Origin: Pyrrhoderma lamaoense
Lineage: Eukaryota; Basidiomycota; Agaricomycetes; Hymenochaetales; Hymenochaetaceae
NCBI GenBank assembly: GCA_002794735.1
Contig: NBAZ01000015.1
Coordinates: 496,001-560,000 of the forward strand
Reading direction: 5' to 3'
DNA: 64,000 nucleotides
The position numbers and the translations under genes were made by a program. This document shows positions 48,386 through 60,525 of the stretch, piece by piece; within the stretch, counting starts at the first letter, position 1, and the number at the start of each line of letters is the position of its first letter. Below the pieces are notes generated by a model. The model had not been told where the DNA came from. It did no database searches and saw nothing but the letters and a program-made list of their open reading frames with translations.

Positions 48386-50101
48386 TTAAGTAGCAGATCG
48401 TATATTTAGTATTACTCGACTACCAGTAACTCCGAAAAAGGAGCGCATGATTGGAAGCATCATCAGACCATAAGGTGCCTCAGTAGGCGGTAACACCGTA
48501 AGTACCAGACTCGCAATTGTTATAACTTTTTGAAAATTTATTAAACATAGTTACTGATGGTGGGGAATCGGAGTAGGGGGACTGACCAAGTATAAAAGTA
48601 TAAAAGACTATTCCATCTCGAAGTATCACTGTGCATAATTGTGAGCGAGAATGCTTATCTGCGAACCAAATGATGATGAACAAAGCAGATTCGACAACAC
48701 TCTGAGGGTGGTTTAAAGTTTCAAAATACATACACGCTTGCAACACTTTCACCATCGTCAATACAAATAAGCTAGTGTCAAACAGAATCAGTCCACCCCA
48801 GCTTGGAATGGCGAAAGCACGACCTATTGCCTCAAAATTGGCTATAGTAGCACAACCCGCTAATCGTTTGAAAATACTAGTTTCGTGCATGAAGAATAAT
48901 CAATAAATTTTATCAATAGTAACAATCATACAGATCGGGTTCCATCGCTAGAGAAATTTGTCTAAGTTCTTGGCTCTAAGGAAGTAACAATACACTTACG
49001 TTTCATATTATTGATGAGAATAACACTAGAGAAGGCAACAACGGAGTCCGCAATCTTTTGGCTTACTCAGACCTCATCTCATGTAATTATGTTATGTTTG
49101 AAAGAGCTTGTACTCACTATAGCTGTTACTATAAGAAATATAGTAATGTAATGCTTGCTCCAGATCGCACCTGTTCGAGTGATTACAATAGCTTTGGGAG
49201 AATTCAATTTAGTAGTCTTCGTCCACCAGTAACTACGTACAAACCTTGGAGTAAGAGTAAGAAGAGTAGAAAACTCCTTAACAAAGGAGTAGTTTTGTGT
49301 GAGAACACTGCAATTATTTCGAAGTATTGAGTCGGACTAACCAAATGCCAGCTCTTGCCTCAAACATGCAGCTATATGAGATATATGAGTAGTAAGTTAT
49401 AGATGATACATCTAGCTTACAACTATAGTTGTATCATAATGGTCTAAAATCAGTTCTGGCTTATTGATAGTATTTGATCTTACCGAATTAGAAGCCGAAA
49501 AATAAAATGAATCTATAAGATAGGTTATCAACTATCACTTTCAGTGATATTCCTTGACACAGAAAAAGTATAATGGCTCCTTATATTACATACATATCAG
49601 GAACATAGTCGCATCAAGTAATGAGATATATCGTATGGCAAAATAGAGAACCTTAATAACTGAGAACCGAGAATTCCAAATGACTGTTAACTATGTATAA
49701 TAGTGATGTAGAGAGATGACAAATTGCGATAAATATTCTAGGCACTTGATTATCGTACCTCCCTATAAGAGCTTGCTTAAGCCTTCTTTGATAGTCAGAG
49801 TAGAGTAGAACATACTGGTCTATGGTTATAAGTATGTCGTAAGATGTTAAACTTATAGCAACAACTAAAGACGGAAGCCAAATTAAAGATTATTAATCTA
49901 AGATTAGACCACCAGAGTAAGAAAAACAATGGATTTACCTACTGGATACTGCCCATAAGTATGTCAGTGTCTAAGGCACTACTCTTGCGATACCAGAGCA
50001 GAACGTACCGATAATAATCGCAAATTCTTCCCTATGACTATAAAGTTTGAGAAGATTTCATCAGTTGTGTCCCTATCAGTCCCAATTGACGACGTAGTCA
50101 T
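48386..50101 (-). pseudogene. Minus-strand seven-helix family, copy M2
   Basis: Likely start ATG at 50099-50101 (MTTSSIGTDRDTTDE, then GKNLRLLSV), matching the start of M3. An internal block at 49020-49330 shares the RTGAIW-type segment with M3. The exon at about 48890-48590 contains LILFDTSLFVLTMVKVLQ, HSRSQLCTVILRDGIVFYTFILGQ, and the terminal exon (48490-48386) ends VTGSRVILNIRSAT. Stops occur in the middle blocks, so it is probably non-functional. M2 and M3 are offset by 2.94 kb at both ends, which indicates a tandem duplication. Confidence 0.5.
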
Positions 50102-50681
50102 TATAGCTAGACAAAGTGATACTCAAAGTGATAAAATAGTAAGGACTTAAATACCAGAAAACTAGCCAAAGCTGCAATTCCGGATCAGAGCCACAATCTC
50201 AAGAACGTCAAAAAGTGACTTGATGTCTCAACTGATACTATCACAGGCTTTCTTTGACCCAGATCTACGAGAAGAAAGGGTCTAGACTGCCAACGTTCCA
50301 AGGCGCTTGAAATTATGCAGATGAAATGTTGTGGGAATTCGAAGCGGCATATAGATTTACCCGTGGGTGCAAATTTCTAACTCTATATAGGCATACCCAA
50401 AACAGTAGAATATCAAGATTCAACCTCGTTCTTCTCTCATTTTAGATCAACAGCCCCTGAGCAAGAGAAATCGATTAGTAATATGCAACAGATACTTGAA
50501 CCCAACTTCAAATTACGGGATGAACTCACACATGAAGCTCATAAGACCAGATATCATGAATCATAGAGATATTGCTATATGCGCATAGATGGTCGATGTC
50601 CTTTATTTGTTTAGTGCTTTGGAATTGTGGACTGGTATTGGATTGTATTCACTTGTACGTGAATCCTCTGATAATAAATTA

Positions 50682-50930
50682 TTATCTACGGCTACAATGG
50701 AACATCTGACATAGACCTAGTCGATGCCGCAGACAAGTTGCCTGATATGATACCGTTGGACGTGATCTCGAAAAAAAAAGATAAGCAATAGGAATCATCA
50801 GTGGACCACATGGAAACTCCATATGATATGATTTATGGACTGTTAGCATCAGACCTGCTTTAGATATGGCTTTATACCCAAACCGTTTCACAGAATAGTG
50901 CTCACATTGAATAAGAGTGAACAATTGATC
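50682..50930 (-). pseudogene. Isolated 3'-end fragment of the minus-strand seven-helix family
   Basis: The frame contains LMLTVHKSYHMEFPCGPLMI and PIAYLFFSRS, which follows the last-exon pattern of M2 and M3 (LILTVLPTTE...GLMMLPIMRSF). No upstream exons accompany it; it sits between M2's start and M3's stop. Probably a leftover of an extra copy. Confidence 0.4.
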
Positions 50931-51308
50931 TTGAAGAGATAATGGAAAAATAGTACTATCTCGAGCTTATTACTACTTATTTCTACATATAACTGTGATG
51001 AAGATATTTTTCGTCCAAGCCACAGAAGCAGTGTAACATGTAACCTTATGACTCTCAATACTTTCGGCTTCTAGGAATGTATGACTTTCATCCACAGCTC
51101 ACGAGGTCGTAAACCGTACAGTGAATAGATAAATGTATAGGTATTAAATGTGGTTTAAATCATAGACGATCACAATACAATTATAAGTTATTATGTCTTA
51201 AGATATGCCAATGACCCCTTCTTGCTTGATGTTTCAGCTTCCGATTAGACTAGGTTGAGTATCTGATTTACAGATCCACTTCTATGAAGTATCGGCCATG
51301 TCACCCTT

Positions 51309-53041
51309 CTAACAAAGGGTTGGTGTTGCGGCAGAACGGAGGTTCAATATTATTCGACTACCAGTGATTCCGTAAAATGAGCGCATGATGGGAAGCATCA
51401 TCAAACCATAAAGTCCTTCAGTAGTTGGAAGTACTGTAAGTATCAAACTTGCAACTGTTATAACTTTAGAGTATTTGAGGGTGAGATCACTGATATGATG
51501 CAGATGCTTGAAATAGTGAGAATAAGAACTGACCAAGAATAAATGCATAAAAAACGATTCCATCTCGTAGAATTACAGTATTCAATTGTGAACGAGACTG
51601 TCTATCTGCGAGCCAGATTATAAGGATCATAAAAATGGTCAAATCTTTAGAGAACATACACGTTTGCCAGATTTTTACCATTGTTATTATGAATAAACTA
51701 GTGTCAAATAAGATAAGGGCCCCCCAGCTAAGAATAGCGAAGGAGCCACTTATAACCCTTGTATTGATAAAAGCGCTACAGCCTACAAACCGCTTAAAAT
51801 CACTAGACATATTCATAAACGTATAATTATAGAGAAAATTGTTTGTAACAGTGATAAACTCCATACGTCTGAGCAAAGGTTGCTAGACAATGTATAAAGA
51901 TCTTGAAATACCGAAAAGATATTATTTACTTACATTTCATATTCATGGTGAGAAATGCACTAGAAAAAGCAACACCAGAGTCTGCGATCTTCCGAATATT
52001 ATATTCAGCCGTTTCATATAGTTCTCACAAGAGTTTCTCACTCACCAAGGCTGTCACTATGAGATATATTGTAACGAATCGTCTCCTCCATATCGCACTC
52101 GTTCTAGTAATAACGATAGCTATAGGATTTATGCACTTTAATAGAGAATCACCGTCTGTACTCATAGACAAACCTTGAAGTAGAAGTAACAAGAGTAGGA
52201 TACTCCTTGATGAAGTGTTGGAAGGGAGTTAGCATATAAAAGAGGTTCCAGCTAATGATACGAACTAACCATATGCTAGCTCTCACTTCAAACCTACAAC
52301 TAAGACATACAAGTAATAAGTAGAGACTTGACTAATAAAGACGCATCTAACTTACAACTTTATGTGCATCATGTGATTTAAAGTCAGTTTCGGCTTACTG
52401 ATGTTATTGGACCTTACTGAATATGGAGCCGAAAAATCCAATGCATCTATGTGAAAAGTTGTAATACACTATCCTTAGTAAGAGAAAATATAGATAAGGA
52501 ATGATATCTCGTGGTACAACATACAAATTGTGTACAGAGTCGCGTCAAGCAGAGAAACATAGCGTATAGTGAAGTAGATAACGTTTATAATTGATAGCTG
52601 GGAATTCCAAACCACGGAAATCTAAAAGTCATAAGATGATACAGAAAAGTTCGATTGATAACTTAGTTTTCGTTGTCATCTTACTTCCCTGGGAAGCGCC
52701 ATTTAAGTTAATTTTTCTCTTTCGGATAGAAATCATAACGTACTGATCCATAGTTATGAGTATATCATAAAGTGATAAGGATATGGCAACAACTATCGAC
52801 GAAAGTGATTAAAATATACCGGACACTATTTTGAGACCGGAGTTATAGAAAAAAGGCTTACCAACCGGATACTACATGTTATTGAGCATATTTGTGTTAA
52901 AGGCTTTACTTCAGAGGCAGACAAAACCGAGTTAAAAAATGAACATACTGATAATAATCGCAAATCTTTCCCTACACTAAGATAGTATGAAAGACTTTCA
53001 TCAATTGTGGTTCTATCATCTCCAAATGATATCGAGGTCAT
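51309..53041 (-). pseudogene. Minus-strand seven-helix family, copy M3 (best preserved)
   Basis: Start at 53041 (MTSISFGDDRTTIDESLSYY, GKDLRLLSV). A block at 52180-51950 reads AIVITRTSAIWRRRFVTIYL followed by a stop and ELYETAEYNIRKIADSG. The exon at 51820-51540 carries FDTSLFIITMVKIWQ and RSQLNTVILRDGIVFYAFILGQ. The last exon (about 51460-51309) reads GLMMLPIMRSFYGITGSRII and LNLRSAATPTLC. Order and spacing match the family, but the stop at about 52100 and unclear early exons leave it doubtful. Basidiomycete members are of unknown function. Confidence 0.5.
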
Positions 53042-53725
53042 CTTAGATAGATGAATTGGTGCACAAAACAACCGGATAGCAAACAAGGGACTTAAATAAG
53101 AGAAAACACAGGCTACGGTCTCAATTTCCAACTAAAGTCATGTTATCTCAAGAGCGTCAAAAGGCGCATTGATGTCTCAATTGATACTGTCGTAGTTCCA
53201 TATCAGCAAGTAGCAAGAGCACCTTTGGTCTATGCGGATAGTACGAATATGGTCTTCGAGGGGATATACATAGAAACAACTTTTCACATCATGCGTGAAT
53301 CTCGAACTCTTTACATAAGCATGTCTGAAAGCAGTTCGGTGTGAAGTTTCGGCCCTGTATACTCTCTCACCATCGTCAGGTCAAAAATAAAGCAAAACAA
53401 GCAATATCAATTAAAAGAAGGTTATAGCAACAAGTGCATAAACCTGACGCCAAACTGCGAAGTAAACTAACACAGAAAGTGATTGACGAAGTAGGAAAGG
53501 GAAAACTTTTATTAGAATAAGCTATCGTTTCGGACGCTGATCAAAGTCAAGCTTTAATTAGTTAGAAGATAGCCACGTGCAAGATGAGAAGAAAAACACC
53601 AAACACTCATCACTTCGCCTAAGAAATGAAGAAAGGACGGAAGTGAACAGCAAAACGGTTGCGAATAAGCTAATGACATAACGAAAGAAAGAAAAGGAAA
53701 AGCAGTGCGAAAGAAAACATATTCA

Positions 53726-56700
53726 TCAGAGATACATTTCCTTCTCACCGGCATCTCTCACTCCGAAGAAACCCCAAGCTGCTCCAGCATCTAGATCATC
53801 AGCATCCACCTGTTCCTTTCTTCCCACAACGCCATTAATCTGATACGCGCTCTTCTGTCTCACCCCCAATGAGACCTTAATTGCGGGTGCACCAGGAGTG
53901 TACGACTCTAACTCGAGTTCCTTCGGTGCTTCCTCTTCTTCTTCCTTTTCCTCTTCTTCTCCTTTCTCACTTGGATCAGCTGGAGATGAGTTCTTAGTGA
54001 CAACGGCGGCATCATCAGCGTCTGCGGCTCTCGCCAACCTGATCACGTTGCGAGCAGCCACTTCTGCCTGCCAATACGCCGTATGTCCCGCCTTGATCGC
54101 ACCAAAAGCATCTGCCGCATCTCCCACAACAAATACATGTGGGAACGGAGTCGCCGGTAACGGCTCGCTCTCACCCTCTTCATCTTCCTCCTCCTCTTCG
54201 TCTTCCTCAAGGAACTCAGAGTTCTCAAAGTTAGAAGTGGAAGATTCATATAACGAGGATGTTTCAGAGGCGACCGCGCGTTCTGAGTCCACATCCTCAG
54301 ATTCCTCCTCTTCTTCTGAGATGGCGACGCAGGACGAGTCAAAGCATTCGGCATTCTTCATCTCATCTTCAGTTCTTTCGATACTTTCTTGTGATACCTC
54401 TGAGTTTTCCGTCGGCACAAGATCGGGTTCAGGGTCAGTTTCAGTCGGTATGACACCTAACTGCATCGTGGGTAACACATAAGCAAGCTTGGTGTCCTCA
54501 AACACCGACTCAGGAGCCATCTCCTTCAATAAATCAGTGTTTGGCGTTTGACCTGTGCAAAGTAACTAACCAAACAGAGGTATTCGTCAACATATTCAAA
54601 TTCTCATTATTTGAAACCAAAACGGAGGTGACATACCAGCAGATCTGCAGCGACCTCTCGGCCTTTAACTGTCCTCACCACTCGTTGCCCACGTTCATTG
54701 AGTTTCACCTTTTCTGGCTTGTAGACTCCAAATCAAGCCGTTCTCCAAGGATCAAATCAACGCGAAGGTCTTCTAACGCCTTGAGTACTGTGACGAGGTA
54801 GTATAAATGAAAAATACAAGTTTCCGGTTCCAGATATTCGGATGTTCCCGAGGGTGAGCATATCGATGACATCATACCCCATTTGGAAGTGGCGGAAAAA
54901 GCATAGCCAAAGTCAAAGTCCGAGCACAGTCGGCCGCGTCGGGATCAATAAGAGGTAAAGCAACGGTCACGCCCCGCATCCCGCATCAAGACGCGTCGAA
55001 GGCCAAGAGAACGACAAAGAAACGAAGTTTAGCATAGATATTGATGCGCAGTAGGTCGTCAAAAAGTAGTCGCCGCCAATTTATCATTAATATAGAGCGT
55101 ATCAAAGATTATTACAAAGGTCGCAAATATACGATTTGGATAGATGACCGTGCATATAGTTTGGGTCAATTTATGATTGAAATGAAGAATAATAGCATAT
55201 ACTGACCTTCAGAGTGTAAATCATAATCAAACCTTGGTAGAAGTCTGTGTCTGGAATGTAAAAGGGTTACATGCTTTTCAGGATACAGTGACTTGATGTC
55301 GGTTGCAAACTCTTCATTTCATTTCACAAGGTCATGGAACAACATAAAGAAGAACACAAAGCAGTCATCAGCATTCAAGGAAACATATTAGAGTGAACAA
55401 AGAAGAGGATCGTTTTGACAAAGACAGTATAAGCATGAGACTGCACTCACGAATTCCAAGTGCCCCACCCCCACGCATAGCACACTCTCCGCCGCCTTCA
55501 CGCGAGCTTGGCATTTCCGCAACCATTCTATTGCCTCTCTTTTGGTCCCACCATACCCATTCTTGGTTTTCGTTATATTATCCCCTCCATTCTCAGCAAC
55601 TGCAGGTATGGGTTCCTCGGAGCCAGTATTGGAAACAGCGCTCTCAGTAGCCCCAGGCTGCTCATCGATGGCATTTGAAATTACTTTTACTTCAACCTCC
55701 TTATCCTCAGCATCTTCTTCCTCCAAGTCCAACTGCTCCTTATCCCCCTTTTCCAATACAAGCGCTGGTTCGTCTCCCCACAAATCAATAGGCGCAGGAA
55801 GCTTGCTTCCAAGAGCATATACCGCATACCGGTATGGTATACGGATAGCGCACTTTCTTTGCTGGTCCACATTCTTGATTTTGTCTTCCGATGTTGTCGT
55901 TTCGCACGGATCGGAAGTAACGGGCTCCGCGCCGAGTTCTTCCTGCAGTTCCGGGAAGGGTTTGTCGAGGTAGACATGTGTAGACGTAAGGCGTGTAACG
56001 TGCGCATGAAGGACAACGTGTCTACTTGGAATAGGATCAGGGAGGCGCAACTCGCTTGATGATGGCGATGCATCTGTAGACGCTGAGGTCGGAGGGTTTG
56101 AGTATCGGATGTCGGCGATGAGGATTCTGATGAAGACGATGACGAGAATGATGACGTTGCAGAAGAGGAAGAAGGAGGGGGTGCATCGTAAGAAGAGGAT
56201 GGAGGTGGGGGACGAACGTCATTGAATGAGACCGGATTAAAGACGCCAACATAAGGAATGACTGTTGAGAGGAAATGTATAAGTGAGTGAATTGTTTAAG
56301 ATATTCTTGAAATTACATACAAGGCTTGTGTTCATGGCCTGAAAGCACACTCATTCTAGGTACGACATAAAGATCTGTTCAAATTAGCGAGATAATTTGG
56401 AAGCATAAGTTCCGGATGAACGATAGGGTCAATGTGGAGCACATATGACGTACGGTTTGCATGACTGTTACAGACAATCAGAGAGTCGGTATTAGATGAA
56501 GTACATGACGAATTAACAAGAAGCAGACGTACGTATTTCGGTCGACCATGATAACCCGATAATTAGAACCCAAGCCTTGGGCAAGCAAGTGCGCAGCACG
56601 AGAGCCTGTACATCCAAGACAACATAAAATACGTTAGCTATTGACAATAGACTTATGGCACAAACACGGTTAAGAAGTAAAGGTTGTAATCAACCTGGAT

Positions 56701-56763
56701 CGCAAGCTGATTAAGGAGATACCAACCGGCATAAGATCCTCCGAGGACAATTACGTTCTGCAT
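53726..56763 (-). CDS. AIF/AMID-like FAD/NAD(P)H oxidoreductase
   Basis: Eight exons: 56763-56727, 56605-56533, 56464-56454 (11 nt), 56374-56321, 56261-55451, 55311-55207, 54787-54637, 54565-53726. They encode about 694 residues if three single bases are supplied (about 56098-56112, the C-run 55468-55472, 54719-54720). Motifs: N-terminal FAD site VIVLGGSYAGSRAA, VDRNTHANH, GHEHKPFIPY; an internal VLCVGGGALGI-type NAD(P)H site; LLHSRHRLLPRFD; LLCTGQTPNTDLL; and the second FAD-contact block FVVGDAADAFGAIKAGHTA. It ends GEKEMYL. Two long inserts rich in Ser/Glu/Asp (in exon 5 and in exon 8, about residues 460-520) separate conserved parts. Likely a class of apoptosis-inducing-factor-like NAD(P)H:quinone oxidoreductase; location not evident. 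Confidence 0.85.
54840..55095. other. GC-richer block inside intron 6 of the AIF-like gene
   Basis: Intron 6 (54788-55206) is 419 nt, against roughly 50-140 nt for the gene's other introns. Its middle contains a GC-richer segment (CGGCCGCGTCGGGATC, ACGCCCCGCATCCCGC) unlike the surrounding AT-rich intron. It starts with TGTTCCCGAGGGT, a 13-mer also found at about 31348. Could be a small insertion; no target-site duplication found. Confidence 0.3.
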
Positions 56764-59700
56764 AATGTGAGAGCTTTGATTGCTAGAAAGGAGATGCTAG
56801 TTCTATTATGAGTATGAAGAGGGAAGTAAAAAGAGAAGTTGGATGAGAAGAAGATAGAGTAGAATATGAGAAAGGGAGGGAGTGTGAGGACCAGGGAGGA
56901 CGACGTCCGTTTTAACTTGTCTGAGAAGAATGGGGGTTTTGGGTGTGTATAAGAGGGGAAGAGTGAGAAAATGTGCGGCAGATCTCAGCATCATATCAGA
57001 TAACTCGTCCAATCAAACTTCATGCGAACCACCTGCCATATGCGGCTGGGCTGGCCATGTCACACACCCGACTGGCTGCCTTTCCTCGCGCGCGTCGGAT
57101 GATCAAACCTCTTGAGTCTTGGTGGCCAGACCCGTCATTTGAATTTCCTTTTTGAGAGGATAAAAATATTATTAATTTCTTTATTAATTAATTAACATGC
57201 TCACGATGCTGCTGCTGACTCTCACACTCATGTAATACTACGAGTGCTTGTAATTCACCAAGCAATAGTTGTGAAGGCGTTATTGTTGGGAAACAGAGAA
57301 TGACCGAGATGATCACACCACATCTGGCACTCACTTTTTTTAACCTCGCCTCGTCCATCCCAGATCCAGACCATATGCATTCCGACCCTACCCATGTTCG
57401 TTTTTCATTCGCTCGTCCGTTTTTCTTCCCCATTTTTCCACAATATTCAAGCAGATCTCCTTCAGTGTCATGCGACTTGATATGACGCCAATAACCTTAT
57501 ATTGATGTAACCAAAAAATTTATCGGTAAATGATGAAACTAGAAAAGAAATCCATATATCAAGAAAAAGAAGGGCAGCTTTTGTCTAATCTGATAACGAT
57601 ATCGCGCGCGTAGATCAAAGCCCCGATATAAATCACTTCGGTTGCTTTTTTCCCCTCGCTCTCTATCTCCCTTTAAATTTAGCGCCTGTTTCCATTATTT
57701 TCTTTTCTTCTCTCATCGTGTTTCATCCTTTTCTCGTATCGAAGAAACTTGGAATGAAATGATCTCCTGCACGCAACAGTGCGCTGTGACTGTGATTACC
57801 CCCAAAAAATATTTTGTTCTTCCTCTCGTTTGATCCGGACGCATGACTGGCCTTGGACACTTCCATCTATGTCTCCCGTCTGCCTTCTTTAAGCTTGATC
57901 CCTCTCTTTCTCTTCTTACATAGCCTTTTGCCTGCAGCAATGCCATAACATCGTTCTTGAGCCGAACTCTTGGGAAATGCATACAACAAACATGTTCAAT
58001 TAGCTTAACCACCCACAACTCTCAATGCCATCCGTCATCTTTCCATCACTACCGTCGCTTCCACCGAATATTCGGCCTCGGAGACTTTCGGCCTGACTTC
58101 CCTCCCCAAGCTCTCAAACTCTTACCATAACGAAAATTAGAACCATTCAAGCGAGCCCTCGACTTGCCTAGTTACTCTTTCCTAAGACTTCTTTCCCCTT
58201 CCAAAGGCTACAACGTTTCATATGGGTATCCTCCAGCCCCCTTATTCTCATTCTAACCTGACGATCCCTCACTTCACCATCCCTCAGGTGACACTCTGAC
58301 AGAACTCTCAAAGAAACGCCCCGTTCCAACACCCACATCATGCTTCGCCTCCTTTTAACTCCAAGTTAGCGTGAACTTTACTTTTTACAGTTTGAAGTTC
58401 TCTGCTCAGAGTTTTTCCTGAAATATCTCGTGCTCTTGATGTATGCCGTGATTAGTGTACCAACTACCGTTTAACTTCCGATAAAACGACACTATACAAG
58501 TCTTCTCTCGCTTTCCCCCTCATGATCAAGTATATGCCATCTATCGTTCTTATCAGATAAACCCACATCCATTTTTACTACCTTTTCTTACTATTAAGAA
58601 ATCTGAATTTAGAAGTGTGGGGAAGGGAACAAAAAAAAGAATAGTACGGGACTTCCTCGTTGAATCATCGAGGTCCAGACCCCCTCCCCCCTTTCTTCTT
58701 CAAACTTACTTTTTCCAAGAGCTTCTACTGTACTCTCATTTCTATACCTTCCTCTTCTGTACTATTCGTACATGTCCTTTCAATCGGCCTGCATGCATAT
58801 GACAGTCTCGTTATCTGATACTCGCTTTCTACCCTACACGATACATACACACGGAATCAATTTCCCTTACCATCCCCTCTCCCCCCCCCTTTCTTTTCCT
58901 CCTTTCACTTACCCGGTATTTTTCTCTTCAAAAAAGGGGGGGTGCTTATCAGATTATTCATATTAATTAGTAGATTAAGCGAAAAAAACATGTATCAGCT
59001 TTACAGAAAAGAAGAAGGAAACGTCAGGTAACAGACGGCTAAAGGTTAGAAAAAAATGAGTTTTGAGAAGAAGGGCTAACGAAGGGAATTTCATAAATCT
59101 CTTGTATCCTTTCCCTACATTCATGAAGTTGATCGTGCGCGTAATATTAAAGTCGTGGGAGAGAAGGAGGATGCTCGTCTTATCAGATAACAACCCTCGA
59201 TTCGCTTCTCGGTTAAACAACGAGGGATTGAATACTTTAGCCAGTAAAATTTTGTGTTTAGTTTCAATTTTGTACTAAATGGTGTTTGGGTCGTTAGACA
59301 TGCGTGACACAATGTTCTACTAAGTACTCATGGTTTAGAAACATACTAAATTTATACCATCATATACTCCTTCATCAGCGCGGTCTCAGGCTCATACTTC
59401 TAAGTAGCTGTCTTAGCTGCTCAACAACAGCAGTTGCTGAGCCACAATTCTCTCTGTCTCGTACATGCCTAGACCGGATTGGTCAAGATTAGTTGGGTTA
59501 GCCTCATAAAGATGCACTGGAGCAGAGCAAGCTCAGTGACCAGGAGGCTACCTCCACCTGGGGACACAGCTGAGAGACAATGGCAAGTTCACAGCACATA
59601 TTTTAAGAAGAAAGTGACATCGCGCGAGTGAAGGGCAATAAACGTACCATATAAGACTCTTAAGAATACGATACAGTAGATCACGGTAGGTGCTTCACAT

Positions 59701-59998
59701 GCGTCTCCTTGCTAGCGATGTTATATAGTTTTTTGTACGGTGGTTTGTGGTATCTCGAGAGATATTTCGACTTGATCAATATATAGTAAAAGCAGTTATA
59801 TGAAATAAGGCATGAGAAATCTATTCTAAGTATCTCTAGGCCTGTAATAGCAGAATATCTTATTATTCTTTACATTCTCTAGTTGGTTCTGCTTAGTGTA
59901 TAATTTTTATTCCAGGAGGTATAAGTTTTCCTGGTACGAAACTAATATAATATACTGAATTACACGAGTTAAAAAGGCATATGTCTGTGAATACGCTA
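56764..59998. other. Long intergenic region, pyrimidine-rich on the plus strand at 57.6-58.97 kb
   Basis: 56764-57100 should hold the promoter of the AIF-like gene. From about 57640 to 58970 the plus strand is dominated by CT tracts, typical of a fungal promoter/leader, yet no convincing gene follows on the plus strand. A short start at 58221 (MGILQPPYSHSNL, then after one frame change GDTLTELSKKRPVPTPTSCF) may be a coding remnant. 59.0-60.0 kb shows nothing further. Confidence 0.35.
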
Positions 59999-60525
59999 TT
60001 AGTAGTAGCCATAATCATTTAGCTGACCGGCCTTTGATAAAATCTTTTTTTGTTTTTTAAAAATCTTTTCAGACCTCTTCTTTAAATCTTCTATTTTCCT
60101 CTCATTCGATAGTATTCTCGTCCATAGAGACTCATCCTTATGTGCAAACGCAAAGAATTGGAATGTAGTACCCTTTTTGTAATTTTCTCCTTGCAAATTC
60201 CTCCTTCTCTGGTGGTAACTTCCAGGATGGTCGGCCTGAAGTCGCGCACGTTCATCCGAAGAGTCCCGATCTCTGTATAGAGCGTATTAATTCTCCTTTC
60301 GATTCCCTCATGTTTCTCTATAAGTTCTTTCACTTTTTCATCCCTTTTGTCTACCTTCTTCTGTTTCTTTGAGCGATCCTTGTATCTGTTTTCATACGTG
60401 GGGGGAGGGCAAGATGGTATTGCTTCTTCTAGATTTGGAGCAGGTTGTAAGGAAAACCTAGATCTGTTACTTCGTCCAGCACTTGGGTTACCCTGTGACT
60501 CACGGTTACGGTATTGTATTGACAT
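59999..60525 (-). CDS. PPxY-containing basic coiled-coil protein, copy A (175 aa)
   Basis: Starts at 60525 (MSIQYRNRESQG), chosen because it aligns with the start of copy B; an upstream Met at 60537 is possible. The N-terminal 35 residues are Arg/Ser/Asn-rich, followed by CPPPTYENRYKDRS with a PPxY motif, then a Lys/Glu-rich coiled-coil-like helix. One base must be supplied at about 60250-60262 to continue into HPGSYHQRRRNLQGENYKKG and a second charged helix ending at 59999. The total is then exactly 176 codons with the stop. No intron, signal peptide or enzyme motif. PPxY motifs bind WW domains, for example of Rsp5/Nedd4 ubiquitin ligases; that role is an inference only. Confidence 0.55.

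Noticed and set aside
53898..54482. Plus-strand 194-codon Ser-rich frame
   Set aside because: Antisense of the Glu/Asp-rich insert of the AIF-like gene (GAA/GAG read backwards gives Ser codons).
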